Assembly (NCBI GenBank): GCA_023435545.1
Contig: JAEYRQ010000150.1
Span: forward strand, 1 to 5,146
Direction: 5' to 3'
Length of the DNA: 5,146 nt
DNA from: Pseudomonadota bacterium
GTDB lineage: Bacteria; Pseudomonadota; Alphaproteobacteria; Rhizobiales; Tepidamorphaceae
In this document: piece by piece, positions 1-5,146 of the stretch
How positions within the stretch are numbered: position 1 is the stretch's first letter
Layout of the letters: each line of letters starts with the position of its first letter
Position numbers and translations under genes: made by a program
The notes under the pieces: model-generated
What the model was told of the DNA's origin: nothing
The model's input: only the letters and a program-made list of their open reading frames with translations
Database searches by the model: none

Positions 1-2
1 AC

Positions 3-182
3 CGGATGAGCGGCGAGGTCGACTACCTGCTGCGCGTCGTCGTGCCGGACATTGAGCGCTACGACGCCTTCTACAAGAAGCTGATCGGCCGCGTCGCGCT
101 GACCGACGTGTCGTCAAGCTTTGCCATGGAGCAAATCAAATTCACCACCTCGTTGCCGCTGGGGTTCGCGGGGGAGGGGTAG
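3..182 (+). CDS. Lrp/AsnC family transcriptional regulator, C-terminal fragment
   Basis: The reading frame is open from the window edge to a TAG stop and encodes the last 59 residues of a protein whose 5' part lies outside the window. The sequence includes [19 protein letters not shown] and ends with [17 protein letters not shown]. This is the usual end of the ligand-binding (RAM, AsnC-type) domain of Lrp/AsnC regulators, where a beta strand and a helix are followed by the closing strand and a V-K-x-T-T-x-L-P-L-like tail. Family members bind DNA through an N-terminal helix-turn-helix, which is missing here, and respond to amino acids by forming oligomers through this domain. The short tail GFAGEG is unremarkable. 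The regulated gene cannot be inferred, because the downstream neighbour is convergent and probably foreign. Assignment to the family is confident; the effector is unknown. Confidence 0.88.
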   Translation, partial: RMSGEVDYLLRVVVPDIERYDAFYKKLIGRVALTDVSSSFAMEQIKFTTSLPLGFAGEG

Positions 183-215
183 AGGCAGCGTTGCCACGAT
201 CACTTGCCAAATCGG

Positions 216-980
216 TCAGCTGAGGCTTTTCAACACATCCGGATAGAATTTCTCAAAAATTATTCTATCTCGATCTATGATAATATCGATATCCGCATAG
301 TCAGAAAAGAATTTGTCGGTAGCAGCGTTGGTCTTGGAGGAGTTTATTTTGTCTCCAGACAGAAACTTCTTACATTTCTTGGGATTAACAAATCCCTTCA
401 ATTGATTCTGGATCAGGTACTCTAGATCTTCTGTCAGAGTTTCGTTCCGTATGGTGAATTGGCAGATGTTGTGCTCATTCAGAGCGGCCAGTGCATCCGC
501 CGTTGATCTGACAGAGCGCAGCAGTTTCTGGGGGGATGGCACAGAGAGCTTCAGGAATCGGTGCGTCAGGAACCCTATGCCCGCTTCGCTAGCTCTCGGA
601 TAGCTCTTGTGAAGGTAACGAGCATTCTTGTCCTTCAGCAGGAAATCACACCACCGAAAGAAGCCCTCCTTGGTCCCGTCATACAGCTCTGCCAATCCGT
701 TGGCTTGCAGGGATTTATATAGTCCACCACGCTTGTCGCAACCGTAGTTGTAGAGGCTCGCATAGTACTTCAGAGGATTTCGTACCGAATTGAAGTAGAA
801 GGTGCCATTTCGAAATACTCCAGGTTCGCCAGGTTCGCTCTTAGGCGTTGGTAAACGAACAGACGCATGCCGTTTCAGCAGGACTGGCGGGACAGTGCTC
901 GTCGCTCTAAGAAATTTAGAGATGAACGAGCTTCCTGTTTTCTGAACGTCAAGATAGCAAAACTCACCGTAGTCCAGCAT
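216..980 (-). CDS. Sulfotransferase family protein (putative PAPS-dependent)
   Basis: This encodes a 254-residue protein probably transferring a sulfuryl group from PAPS to a glycan, lipid or other hydroxyl acceptor. From the ATG at 980, residues 14-18 are KTGSS, matching the 5'-phosphosulfate-binding loop near the N-terminus. Residues 65-75 contain SVRNP followed by a serine with exact R-x7-S spacing (Arg67, Ser75), the 3'-phosphate-binding signature. A later IRNETLTEDLEYL segment resembles the conserved acidic/Leu motif of bacterial sulfotransferases. No signal peptide or membrane segment is seen, so it is probably cytoplasmic. A GTG at 989 would add three residues, but it lies inside the likely Shine-Dalgarno sequence, so the ATG is preferred. 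The gene is far more AT-rich than its neighbours (about 30% GC at 241-300), which suggests horizontal acquisition. It stands alone, with no glycan gene visible nearby. The acceptor is unknown. Confidence 0.75.
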   Translation of the reverse strand: MLDYGEFCYLDVQKTGSSFISKFLRATSTVPPVLLKRHASVRLPTPKSEPGEPGVFRNGTFYFNSVRNPLKYYASLYNYGCDKRGGLYKSLQANGLAELYDGTKEGFFRWCDFLLKDKNARYLHKSYPRASEAGIGFLTHRFLKLSVPSPQKLLRSVRSTADALAALNEHNICQFTIRNETLTEDLEYLIQNQLKGFVNPKKCKKFLSGDKINSSKTNAATDKFFSDYADIDIIIDRDRIIFEKFYPDVLKSLS

Positions 981-988
981 GTGCGGCA

Positions 989-994
989 CCTTCT
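989..994 (-). promoter_or_regulatory. Ribosome binding site deciding the sulfotransferase start
   Basis: On the minus strand AGAAGG stands 8 nt before the ATG at 980. The alternative GTG start at 989 uses the last G of this motif, so it could not use it as a Shine-Dalgarno sequence, and no other good one is visible directly upstream. This favours the ATG. Confidence 0.5.
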
Positions 995-1057
995 ACTATT
1001 GCGCCGCGCGTCGTTTCGAGCCGCGGGCTTGCCTTCGGAGATTCGTCAAATCGCGGC

Positions 1058-1072
1058 AGCGGCTCTTCCGCT
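1058..1072 (-). other. Small hairpin directly after the oxidoreductase stop
   Basis: On the minus strand AGCGG-AAGAG-CCGCT forms a perfect 5-bp stem immediately after the TAG stop of the oxidoreductase gene. There is no following run of T, so it is not a convincing intrinsic terminator. It could be a weak or Rho-assisted transcript end, or chance in GC-rich DNA. Confidence 0.25.
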
Positions 1073-1942
1073 CTACTTCTGCAGCCGCGAGATCAGGCTC
1101 GAGGTGTCCCAGCGGTTGCCGCCCATGCCCTGGACATCGGAGTAGAACTGGTCGACGAGCGCGGTCACCGGCAGGTGGGCGCCGTTGGCGCGGGCCTCGT
1201 CCAGGCAGATCGTCAGGTCCTTGCGCATCCAGTCGACCGCGAAGCCGAAGTCGAACTTGCCTTCGCTCATCGTCTTCCAGCGGTTCTCCATCTGCCAGGA
1301 CTGGGCGGCGCCCTTCGAGATCGCGCCGATCACCTTCTCGACGTCAAGGCCGGCCTTCATCGCCATGTGGATGCCCTCGGACAGGCCCTGGACGAGGCCG
1401 GCGATGCAGATCTGGTTGACCATCTTGGTGAGCTGGCCGGCGCCCGACGGTCCCATCAGCCCGACCATCTTGGCGAAGGCCTGGATGACGGGTTCGGCCT
1501 TCGCGTAGGTGTCGGCATCGCCGCCGACCATTACCGTCAGCGCGCCGTTTTCCGCGCCCGCCTGGCCGCCCGCGACCGGCGCGTCAAGGAAGCCGATTCC
1601 GATCTCGTCGGCAGCAGCCTTCAGTTCGCGCGCGACATTGGCCGAGGCGGTGGTATTGTCGATGAAGATCGCGCCCTTCTTCATGCCGTGGAAGGCGCCG
1701 TCGGGGCCGACGGTCACGGAGCGCAGGTCGTCGTCGTTGCCGACGCAGGAGAACACGAAGTCGCAGCCCTCGGCGGCGGCCTTCGGTGTCGGCGCGGCAG
1801 TGCCGCCGTGCTGCTTCACCCACTGGTCGGCCTTGGCCGAGGTTCGGTTGTAGACGGTCAACTCGTGCCCGCCGCGCGCCTTCAGGTGCCCGGCCATCGG
1901 ATAGCCCATCACCCCGAGCCCGATGAATGCGACCTTTGCCAT
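1073..1942 (-). CDS. NAD(P)-dependent beta-hydroxyacid dehydrogenase (3-hydroxyisobutyrate dehydrogenase family)
   Basis: This encodes a complete 289-residue oxidoreductase, the usual length for the family, which interconverts beta-hydroxy acids and their semialdehydes or keto acids. Residues 7-16 (IGLGVMGYPM) form the Rossmann GxGxxG dinucleotide loop. Residues 32-34 are NRT after the second strand, a pattern associated with NADP(H) preference in glyoxylate/succinic semialdehyde reductases. DAPVAGG at 120-126 is the substrate-binding loop. GAGQLTKMVNQ at 167-177 carries the presumed catalytic Lys173 and the conserved Asn177-region partner (Asn176), and KDL at 241-243 is the conserved C-terminal active-site segment. 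The start is supported by GAGGGAG 9 nt upstream of the ATG. All key residues are present, so it should be active in the cytoplasm. Whether it acts on 3-hydroxyisobutyrate (valine breakdown), tartronate semialdehyde or glyoxylate cannot be told from this sequence. It lies 71 nt downstream of the broken cyclase gene on the same strand, so co-transcription is possible. Confidence 0.93.
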   Translation of the reverse strand: MAKVAFIGLGVMGYPMAGHLKARGGHELTVYNRTSAKADQWVKQHGGTAAPTPKAAAEGCDFVFSCVGNDDDLRSVTVGPDGAFHGMKKGAIFIDNTTASANVARELKAAADEIGIGFLDAPVAGGQAGAENGALTVMVGGDADTYAKAEPVIQAFAKMVGLMGPSGAGQLTKMVNQICIAGLVQGLSEGIHMAMKAGLDVEKVIGAISKGAAQSWQMENRWKTMSEGKFDFGFAVDWMRKDLTICLDEARANGAHLPVTALVDQFYSDVQGMGGNRWDTSSLISRLQK

Positions 1943-2013
1943 GTCCCTAAGCTCCCTCTCGCGTGCGTGTATACGCTGGTCGCCGCGGGTTCTAGCGCAT
2001 CGCAACCCGATTG
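1943..2013 (-). promoter_or_regulatory. Short intergenic leader of the oxidoreductase gene, possible weak promoter
   Basis: The 71-nt gap between the cyclase stop and the oxidoreductase start holds a TATACA element on the minus strand that could serve as a -10 box, followed by the GAGGGAG ribosome binding site. No well-spaced -35 box is seen; the nearest TTGCGA is 26 nt away. An own promoter is therefore possible but unproven, and read-through from the cyclase gene is equally plausible. Confidence 0.25.
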
Positions 2014-3707
2014 TCAGGGGCGCCCGGTCATACAAACGGGGTCCGCCGCAAGCGGCGCCGGTGCCAGAAGCCCCGCCTTTCGCAGGCCGTCGAGGAAATG
2101 CTCCCGATGGGCCGGATCGGCATAGGACACCGTCACGTCCAGATAATCCTCGACTGCGGGAGGCTCGACCCGGTGCGCCTCCTCGATCAGGGGGGCGGCT
2201 TCCTCGAGGCGCCCGAGCTGGCCGAGGGCGGCAAGCAGCGCCAGCAGCACGGAGTAAGGGCGCCAGATGCGCAGCGCGCATTCGCCGTAGTGCGCCGCCT
2301 CCTCGTAGTTGCCGAGCTGGTAGTGCGCCAGCGATACCTCGGTGAGGATCTCGAACAGGATCGGATCGTTGGGGCTGAGACGCAGGCAGCGCTGGAGCGG
2401 ATCGAGCGCCTCGGCGAAGTGGCCGACACCGATGCGCGTCCAGCCGAGCGAGAAGTAGCCGAGAGCGAAGTTCGGACTGTGGTCGACCGCCTGCTGCGCT
2501 TCCGCCAGGGCCTTCCTGTGGCGGCCGGTCATGACGCTCGTCATGGCGAGCATGTAGTGGGCATAGGCGTCGCGCGGGTCCAGTTCGGTCGCGCGTCGGG
2601 CGGCCTCGTCGGCCGCCGCCATGTCGCGCCTGGTGTCCTCGCTCCATCCCCAGCGGGCCCTTCCGTACAATACCCGCGACAGTCCCAGATGCCCCCGCGC
2701 AAGCGTCGCGTCCAGCTCGATCGCGCGGCGGAAGAGAGCTTCGGCGCGCAGCGAATCCTCGGGGTTGAACCGGTAGTGGTGCCACATGCCGCGCATGAAG
2801 CAGTCGTAGGCGTCGAGGTTGTCCGGGCTGCGTTGGGCCGCCCTCTGGCCCTCGCCGATCAGGATCTCGGGCTCGATCGCGCCGACGGCGCTCTGGGTGA
2901 TCTCGTCCTGCACGGCGAACACGTCGGCGAGATCCCGGTCGTAGCGTTCGGCCCAGAGATGGTTGCCGGTCTCGGCCTCGATCAGCTGGACGGTGATGCG
3001 GACGCGCTGGCCAGCCTTGCGCACGCTGCCCTCCAGCACGTAGCGCACCCCCAGTTCCCGCGCGACCTGCTTCACGTCGATCGACCGGCCCTTGTAGGAG
3101 AATGTCGAGTTGCGGGCGATGACGAAGAACCACCTGTAGCGCGACAGCTCGGTGATGATGTCCTCGGTGATGCCGTCGGCGAAGTACTCCTGCTCCGGGT
3201 CGCCGCTCATGTTGGCGAAGGGCAGCACGGCGATCGACGGCTTGTCGGGAAGCGAAGGAGTATCCCCCGGCATGCCCGGCTCGGCGGCCTCCTGCAGGCG
3301 CCAGCCCACTCGGTAGACCGTGATCGGCCGTGGGATGTTCTTCAACGTCCGCTCCCCGAGCCGGGTGATCGGAAAGGCGAGCTTGTTGTCGATCTGGTCG
3401 CGCAGCGCACCGGATATGCAGATGCCTCCCGGCGCCGCGATTTCCTGGAGGCGCGACGCTACGTTCACGCCGTCGCCCAACAGGTCACCGTCCTCGACGA
3501 TGACATCGCCCAGATTGATGCCGATGCGGAACACCATGCGCCGATCCGCCGGAAGGTCGGTGTTGTGGCGATCGAGCGCGCGCTGGATGGCCACTGCCGC
3601 CCGCACGGCCTGCACCGGGCTGGCGAACTCGACCACCAGGCTGTCCCCGGCCGAGCCGAAGATGCGGCCACATCGGCCGCCAGGATCGCTGCGAGCCTGC
3701 GTTCCAT
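2014..3707 (-). pseudogene. Class III adenylate/guanylate cyclase - TolB-like - TPR protein, frame-shifted near the N-terminus
   Basis: The likely original start is the ATG at 3707, with GGGAG 9 nt upstream. It opens with MERRLAAILAADV, the standard beginning of this cyclase family, including the first metal-binding Asp (Asp12). The match then breaks at about 3669 and resumes one frame over with GRIFGSAGDSLVVEF, which carries the second metal Asp. About 34 residues normally found between these motifs (the GYSRLM segment and following helix) are missing. Downstream the frame is intact to the TGA at 2014: the rest of the cyclase domain with GDVIVEDGDLLGDGVNVASRL (3510-3448), a TolB/FlgO-like domain beginning PSIAVLPFANMSGDPEQEYF (about 3240), then about five TPR-like helix pairs (roughly 2760-2200). 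No membrane segment is visible. In the second frame an open stretch reaches an ATG at 3837, but the extra residues look like translated promoter DNA. A protein from that start would lack Asp12, so cyclase activity is probably lost. The TolB-like/TPR part could still be made if an alternative start is used. Confidence 0.75.
3669..3707 (-). other. Orphaned N-terminal codons of the cyclase domain
   Basis: These 13 codons encode MERRLAAILAADV in a different frame from the rest of the gene. Continued in the same frame, translation runs into non-homologous Ser/Arg/Trp-rich sequence and stops at 3465. The short segment marks the true ancestral start and the left side of the deletion junction. Confidence 0.75.
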
Positions 3708-3916
3708 GCCGGCGCGCTCCCGATGATGCCGCGGCATCATACTCCCGGCAGGCCGGCACCGGAAGCAACCGCTTCGATGTCCGGCTCGACCCGGGGTTGC
3801 CGGATGCGCTTCGCGCTGTACGTCCGCATAGCCGCATCTCGGCATTCGAGCCGACCTTGTGACCCGGTTGGACGGTCCGGCTTCCGGTCGGCGCGAAGCT
3901 CTGTCAGGATCGGGCC
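3708..3916. promoter_or_regulatory. Divergent intergenic region between the cyclase gene and tetR
   Basis: These 209 nt separate two divergent starts and must hold promoters for both genes. On the minus strand TATGAT at 3741-3736 matches five of six bases of a -10 box; a weak TTCCGG lies 17 nt upstream at 3764-3759. No clear promoter is visible for the plus-strand tetR gene. Its start at 3917 is supported by AGGA 7 nt upstream. I see no conserved small gene here; the open frames crossing it have low-complexity translations. Confidence 0.45.
3723..3740. promoter_or_regulatory. 18-bp perfect palindrome over the putative cyclase promoter
   Basis: ATGATGCCGCGGCATCAT is its own reverse complement. 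It overlaps the TATGAT -10-like element and the expected transcription start of the cyclase gene, and ends about 15 nt before that gene's ATG. This is a position where a dimeric repressor would block transcription. As RNA it could also fold just before the ribosome binding site. Which protein binds is unknown; the adjacent TetR regulator is a candidate by position only. Confidence 0.5.
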
Positions 3917-4600
3917 ATGCGACACGGACCGACATCGGGCGCCGCCCCGGACGCGGAGGGGCAGGGCGGGGGGCCATGGCTGGCCCGCCGGCGCGGCTAC
4001 CATCACGGCAACCTCGCCGAGGCGCTGATCGAGGCGGCCCGACGGCTGATCGCCGAGCAGGGCCCGGCGGGTTTCACGCTGAAGGACGCCGCCAAGCTCG
4101 CTGGAGTCAGCCCGGCCGCTCCCTACCGCCACTTCAAGGATCGCGCGGCGCTGATCGCCGCCGTCTCCGACCGGGGCTTCGACCTGTTCGCCGCGCGCCT
4201 GCAGGCCGCTGCCGCTGCTGCCACCGATCCGGCCGAGGCGTTCAACCGCCTGGGCGAGGCCTATCTCGCCTTCGCCGCCGAGGAGCCCGGCTACTACGCG
4301 GCCATGTTCGATTCGGGCGAGGCGGTGCGTGCCGACAACGACGCGGGCGCTGGCGCCTTCCGCATCCTCGTCGACGGGCTGGTCAGGGCCTACGGAACTG
4401 ATGCCTTTGGCGGCACCGATCCGCGCCTGGTGGCGCTGCAGGTGTGGGCGCTGTCGCACGGGGTCGCCACGCTGTCCGCAGCCGGTCGCCTGCCGCGCGG
4501 GCCAGGGGTGCCGGGCGCGGCGGAGGTCCTGTCGCGCGGCGTCGAGGCGCTGGTCAGGGGCGCCTGCGGCGGAGCGGGCGACGAGACCTCCGGCGGCTGA
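3917..4600 (+). CDS. TetR/AcrR family transcriptional regulator with WHG-type C-terminal domain
   Basis: This encodes a 227-residue DNA-binding regulator, normal length or slightly long for the family. After a disordered Gly/Pro-rich N-terminus (residues 1-22), the helix-turn-helix domain spans about 26-75. It includes YHHGNLAEALIEAARRLI (helix 1), FTLKDAAKLAGVS (helix 2) and PAAPYRHFKDRAAL (recognition helix and the YxHF signature). The rest is the helical ligand-binding and dimerisation domain. LQVWALSHGVATL carries Trp177, His181 and Gly182, the W-x3-HG pattern of the TetR C-terminal WHG subfamily. Such proteins are usually repressors released by a small ligand; the ligand here is not predictable. 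The ATG at 3917 has AGGA 7 nt upstream. The gene is divergent from the cyclase gene and 97 nt before a DUF2852 gene on the same strand, but a terminator separates them. Family assignment is strong; targets are inference. Confidence 0.93.
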   Translation: MRHGPTSGAAPDAEGQGGGPWLARRRGYHHGNLAEALIEAARRLIAEQGPAGFTLKDAAKLAGVSPAAPYRHFKDRAALIAAVSDRGFDLFAARLQAAAAAATDPAEAFNRLGEAYLAFAAEEPGYYAAMFDSGEAVRADNDAGAGAFRILVDGLVRAYGTDAFGGTDPRLVALQVWALSHGVATLSAAGRLPRGPGVPGAAEVLSRGVEALVRGACGGAGDETSGG

Positions 4601-4622
4601 TAACACCTGCTGCCGTTTTTTT
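4591..4622 (+). terminator. Intrinsic terminator overlapping the tetR stop codon
   Basis: CGGCGGC at 4591-4597 pairs with GCTGCCG at 4609-4615 (seven pairs, one of them G-U) around an 11-nt loop, followed directly by seven T at 4616-4622. The upstream arm lies in the last codons of tetR and the TGA falls at the arm/loop boundary, so the terminator is built partly from coding sequence. It should insulate the downstream DUF2852 gene from tetR transcription. Confidence 0.8.
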
Positions 4623-4634
4623 GCTCCTGGCCCC

Positions 4635-4697
4635 TTGAACGCCGCGGCCCGCCCGACCATGTGAATGTCGTTCACATTGTCAGACGGAGGTGCCGCG
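4635..4697 (+). promoter_or_regulatory. Putative promoter and leader of the DUF2852 gene
   Basis: Because a terminator precedes it, the DUF2852 gene should have its own promoter here. TTGAAC at 4635-4640 is a fair -35 box, but no good -10 box follows at 16-19 nt; that position is occupied by the inverted repeat at 4659-4677. A strong ribosome binding site, GGAGG at 4686-4690, stands 7 nt before the ATG. Confidence 0.35.
4659..4677. promoter_or_regulatory. Inverted repeat resembling a TetR-type operator
   Basis: ATGTGAA-TGTCG-TTCACAT has perfect 7-bp arms around a 5-nt centre. Its core, TGAATGTCGTTCA (TGAACGACATTCA on the other strand), has the look of operators bound by TetR-family dimers. 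It lies where the -10 region of the DUF2852 gene is expected, 20 nt before that gene's start codon. The upstream tetR gene is a natural candidate for the binding protein, but no second copy was found in front of tetR itself. Confidence 0.55.
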
Positions 4698-5146
4698 ATG
4701 GCGAGTGGTGCGAGTTGGGCTGATGCGTGGGGGCCGGGCGTCACCGCCGGGCCGCCGCGCGAGAACGGGCGCAACGGGTCGATCCAGGACCCGGACGGGC
4801 GTCGGTGGAAGACCTGGGAGATCGTGGCGGTGGTCGCCGGCTTCCTGATCTTCTGGCCGATCGGCTTGGCGTTTCTGTTGTACAAGTTGTGGGGAGGGCG
4901 CGCGATGGCGTGGAAGCGCGAGCATGGACACGAGTTCTCGTGGGGGTGCAGCCGGCGCAATGGCCACCGCCGCGATGGACTGCGTGGCACCACCGGCAAC
5001 TTCGCCTTCGAGGAGTACAAGGCCGCCGAACTCGAGCGGCTGGAGAAGGAGCGCCAGCGGCTTGCCGACGAGCAGCGCGCCTTCGGCGAGTTCCTCGACG
5101 AACTGAAGCGCTCGAAGGACCGCGAGGAGTTCGATCGTTTCATGGC
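4698..5146 (+). CDS. DUF2852 domain-containing membrane protein, 3' end outside the window
   Basis: The frame is open from the ATG to the window edge, giving 149 complete codons. Residues 1-36 are a hydrophilic Gly-rich lead. WKTWEIVAVVAGFLIFWPIGLAFLLYKLWGG-like residues at about 37-67 form one transmembrane helix with the conserved W-K-x-x-E-I and FWPIGLA motifs of DUF2852. A basic, variable linker with Trp82 follows. Then GNFAFEEYKAAELERLEKE begins at Gly100 and leads into a long charged helix, probably coiled coil, to about residue 140, with the typical ending KDREEFDRFM. Only a few residues are likely missing. The family's function is unknown to me; the layout suggests an inner-membrane anchor with a cytoplasmic coiled-coil. 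The start is supported by GGAGG 7 nt upstream. It may be controlled through the inverted repeat just before it. Confidence 0.85.
   Translation, partial: MASGASWADAWGPGVTAGPPRENGRNGSIQDPDGRRWKTWEIVAVVAGFLIFWPIGLAFLLYKLWGGRAMAWKREHGHEFSWGCSRRNGHRRDGLRGTTGNFAFEEYKAAELERLEKERQRLADEQRAFGEFLDELKRSKDREEFDRFM

Noticed and set aside
183..215. Possible insertion boundary or attachment site left of the sulfotransferase gene
   Set aside because: I compared this gap with the sequence at 981-1072 on the other side and saw no matching direct or inverted repeat, and no tRNA sequence.
204..425. A 73-codon plus-strand open frame within the AT-rich region
   Set aside because: It overlaps the sulfotransferase C-terminus on the other strand, has no clear ribosome binding site and no recognisable motif.
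1175..2125. A 316-codon plus-strand open frame opposite the oxidoreductase
   Set aside because: It is an antisense shadow of a well-supported dehydrogenase gene, with no family motif of its own.
2187..2780. Repeated nucleotide units suggested by the TPR region
   Set aside because: The repetition is at the level of degenerate protein helices; the DNA itself shows no clear tandem repeat.
1073..3133. A 686-codon open frame on the minus strand joining the oxidoreductase to upstream sequence
   Set aside because: Only the last 289 codons resemble a protein family; the upstream part is Arg/Ala/Gly-rich sequence out of frame with the cyclase gene. A ribosome binding site marks the ATG at 1942.
2011..3726. 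A 571-codon plus-strand open frame opposite the cyclase/TPR gene
   Set aside because: It is a high-GC antisense shadow. The opposite strand carries recognisable cyclase, TolB-like and TPR motifs, while this translation has none.
3737..5143. A 468-codon minus-strand open frame opposite tetR and the DUF2852 gene
   Set aside because: The plus strand has clear TetR and DUF2852 motifs with ribosome binding sites. This frame is compositionally biased and runs through the terminator and promoter region.

Overview
The window looks like chromosomal DNA of a high-GC alphaproteobacterium. The evidence is very GC-rich coding sequence (about 77% GC in a sample at 4201-4260), a DUF2852 gene (a family I know mainly from Alphaproteobacteria), and a class III cyclase/TolB-like/TPR protein of the kind common in Rhizobiales and Rhodospirillales. 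I cannot name a genus.

Layout, left to right. (1) 1-182, + strand: the C-terminal end of an Lrp/AsnC-type regulator, cut by the window edge. (2) 216-980, - strand: a small PAPS-dependent sulfotransferase-like gene, much more AT-rich than everything around it and probably acquired. (3) 1073-1942, - strand: a complete beta-hydroxyacid dehydrogenase of the 3-hydroxyisobutyrate dehydrogenase/glyoxylate reductase type. (4) 2014-3707, - strand: a cyclase/TolB-like/TPR gene whose cyclase domain is broken near the N-terminus by a frame-shifting deletion of roughly 100 nt. (5) 3708-3916: a divergent intergenic region with an 18-bp perfect palindrome over the likely cyclase promoter. (6) 3917-4600, + strand: a TetR regulator with a WHG-type C-terminal domain, ending in an intrinsic terminator that overlaps its stop codon. 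(7) 4698 to the window end, + strand: a DUF2852 single-pass membrane protein, cut by the edge, with a 19-bp inverted repeat resembling a TetR operator just upstream.

The genes do not form one obvious pathway. The oxidoreductase and the damaged cyclase gene lie on the same strand 71 nt apart and may share transcription. The TetR gene is divergent from the cyclase gene and lies directly upstream of the DUF2852 gene. Its target could be either neighbouring promoter, since each carries a palindrome, but the sequence does not decide this. I found no RNA genes, CRISPR arrays, insertion sequences or phage genes. The long overlapping open frames on the opposite strands are high-GC shadows. I see no clear new multi-gene system; the most notable points are the cyclase deletion, the low-GC sulfotransferase and the two palindromic sites.
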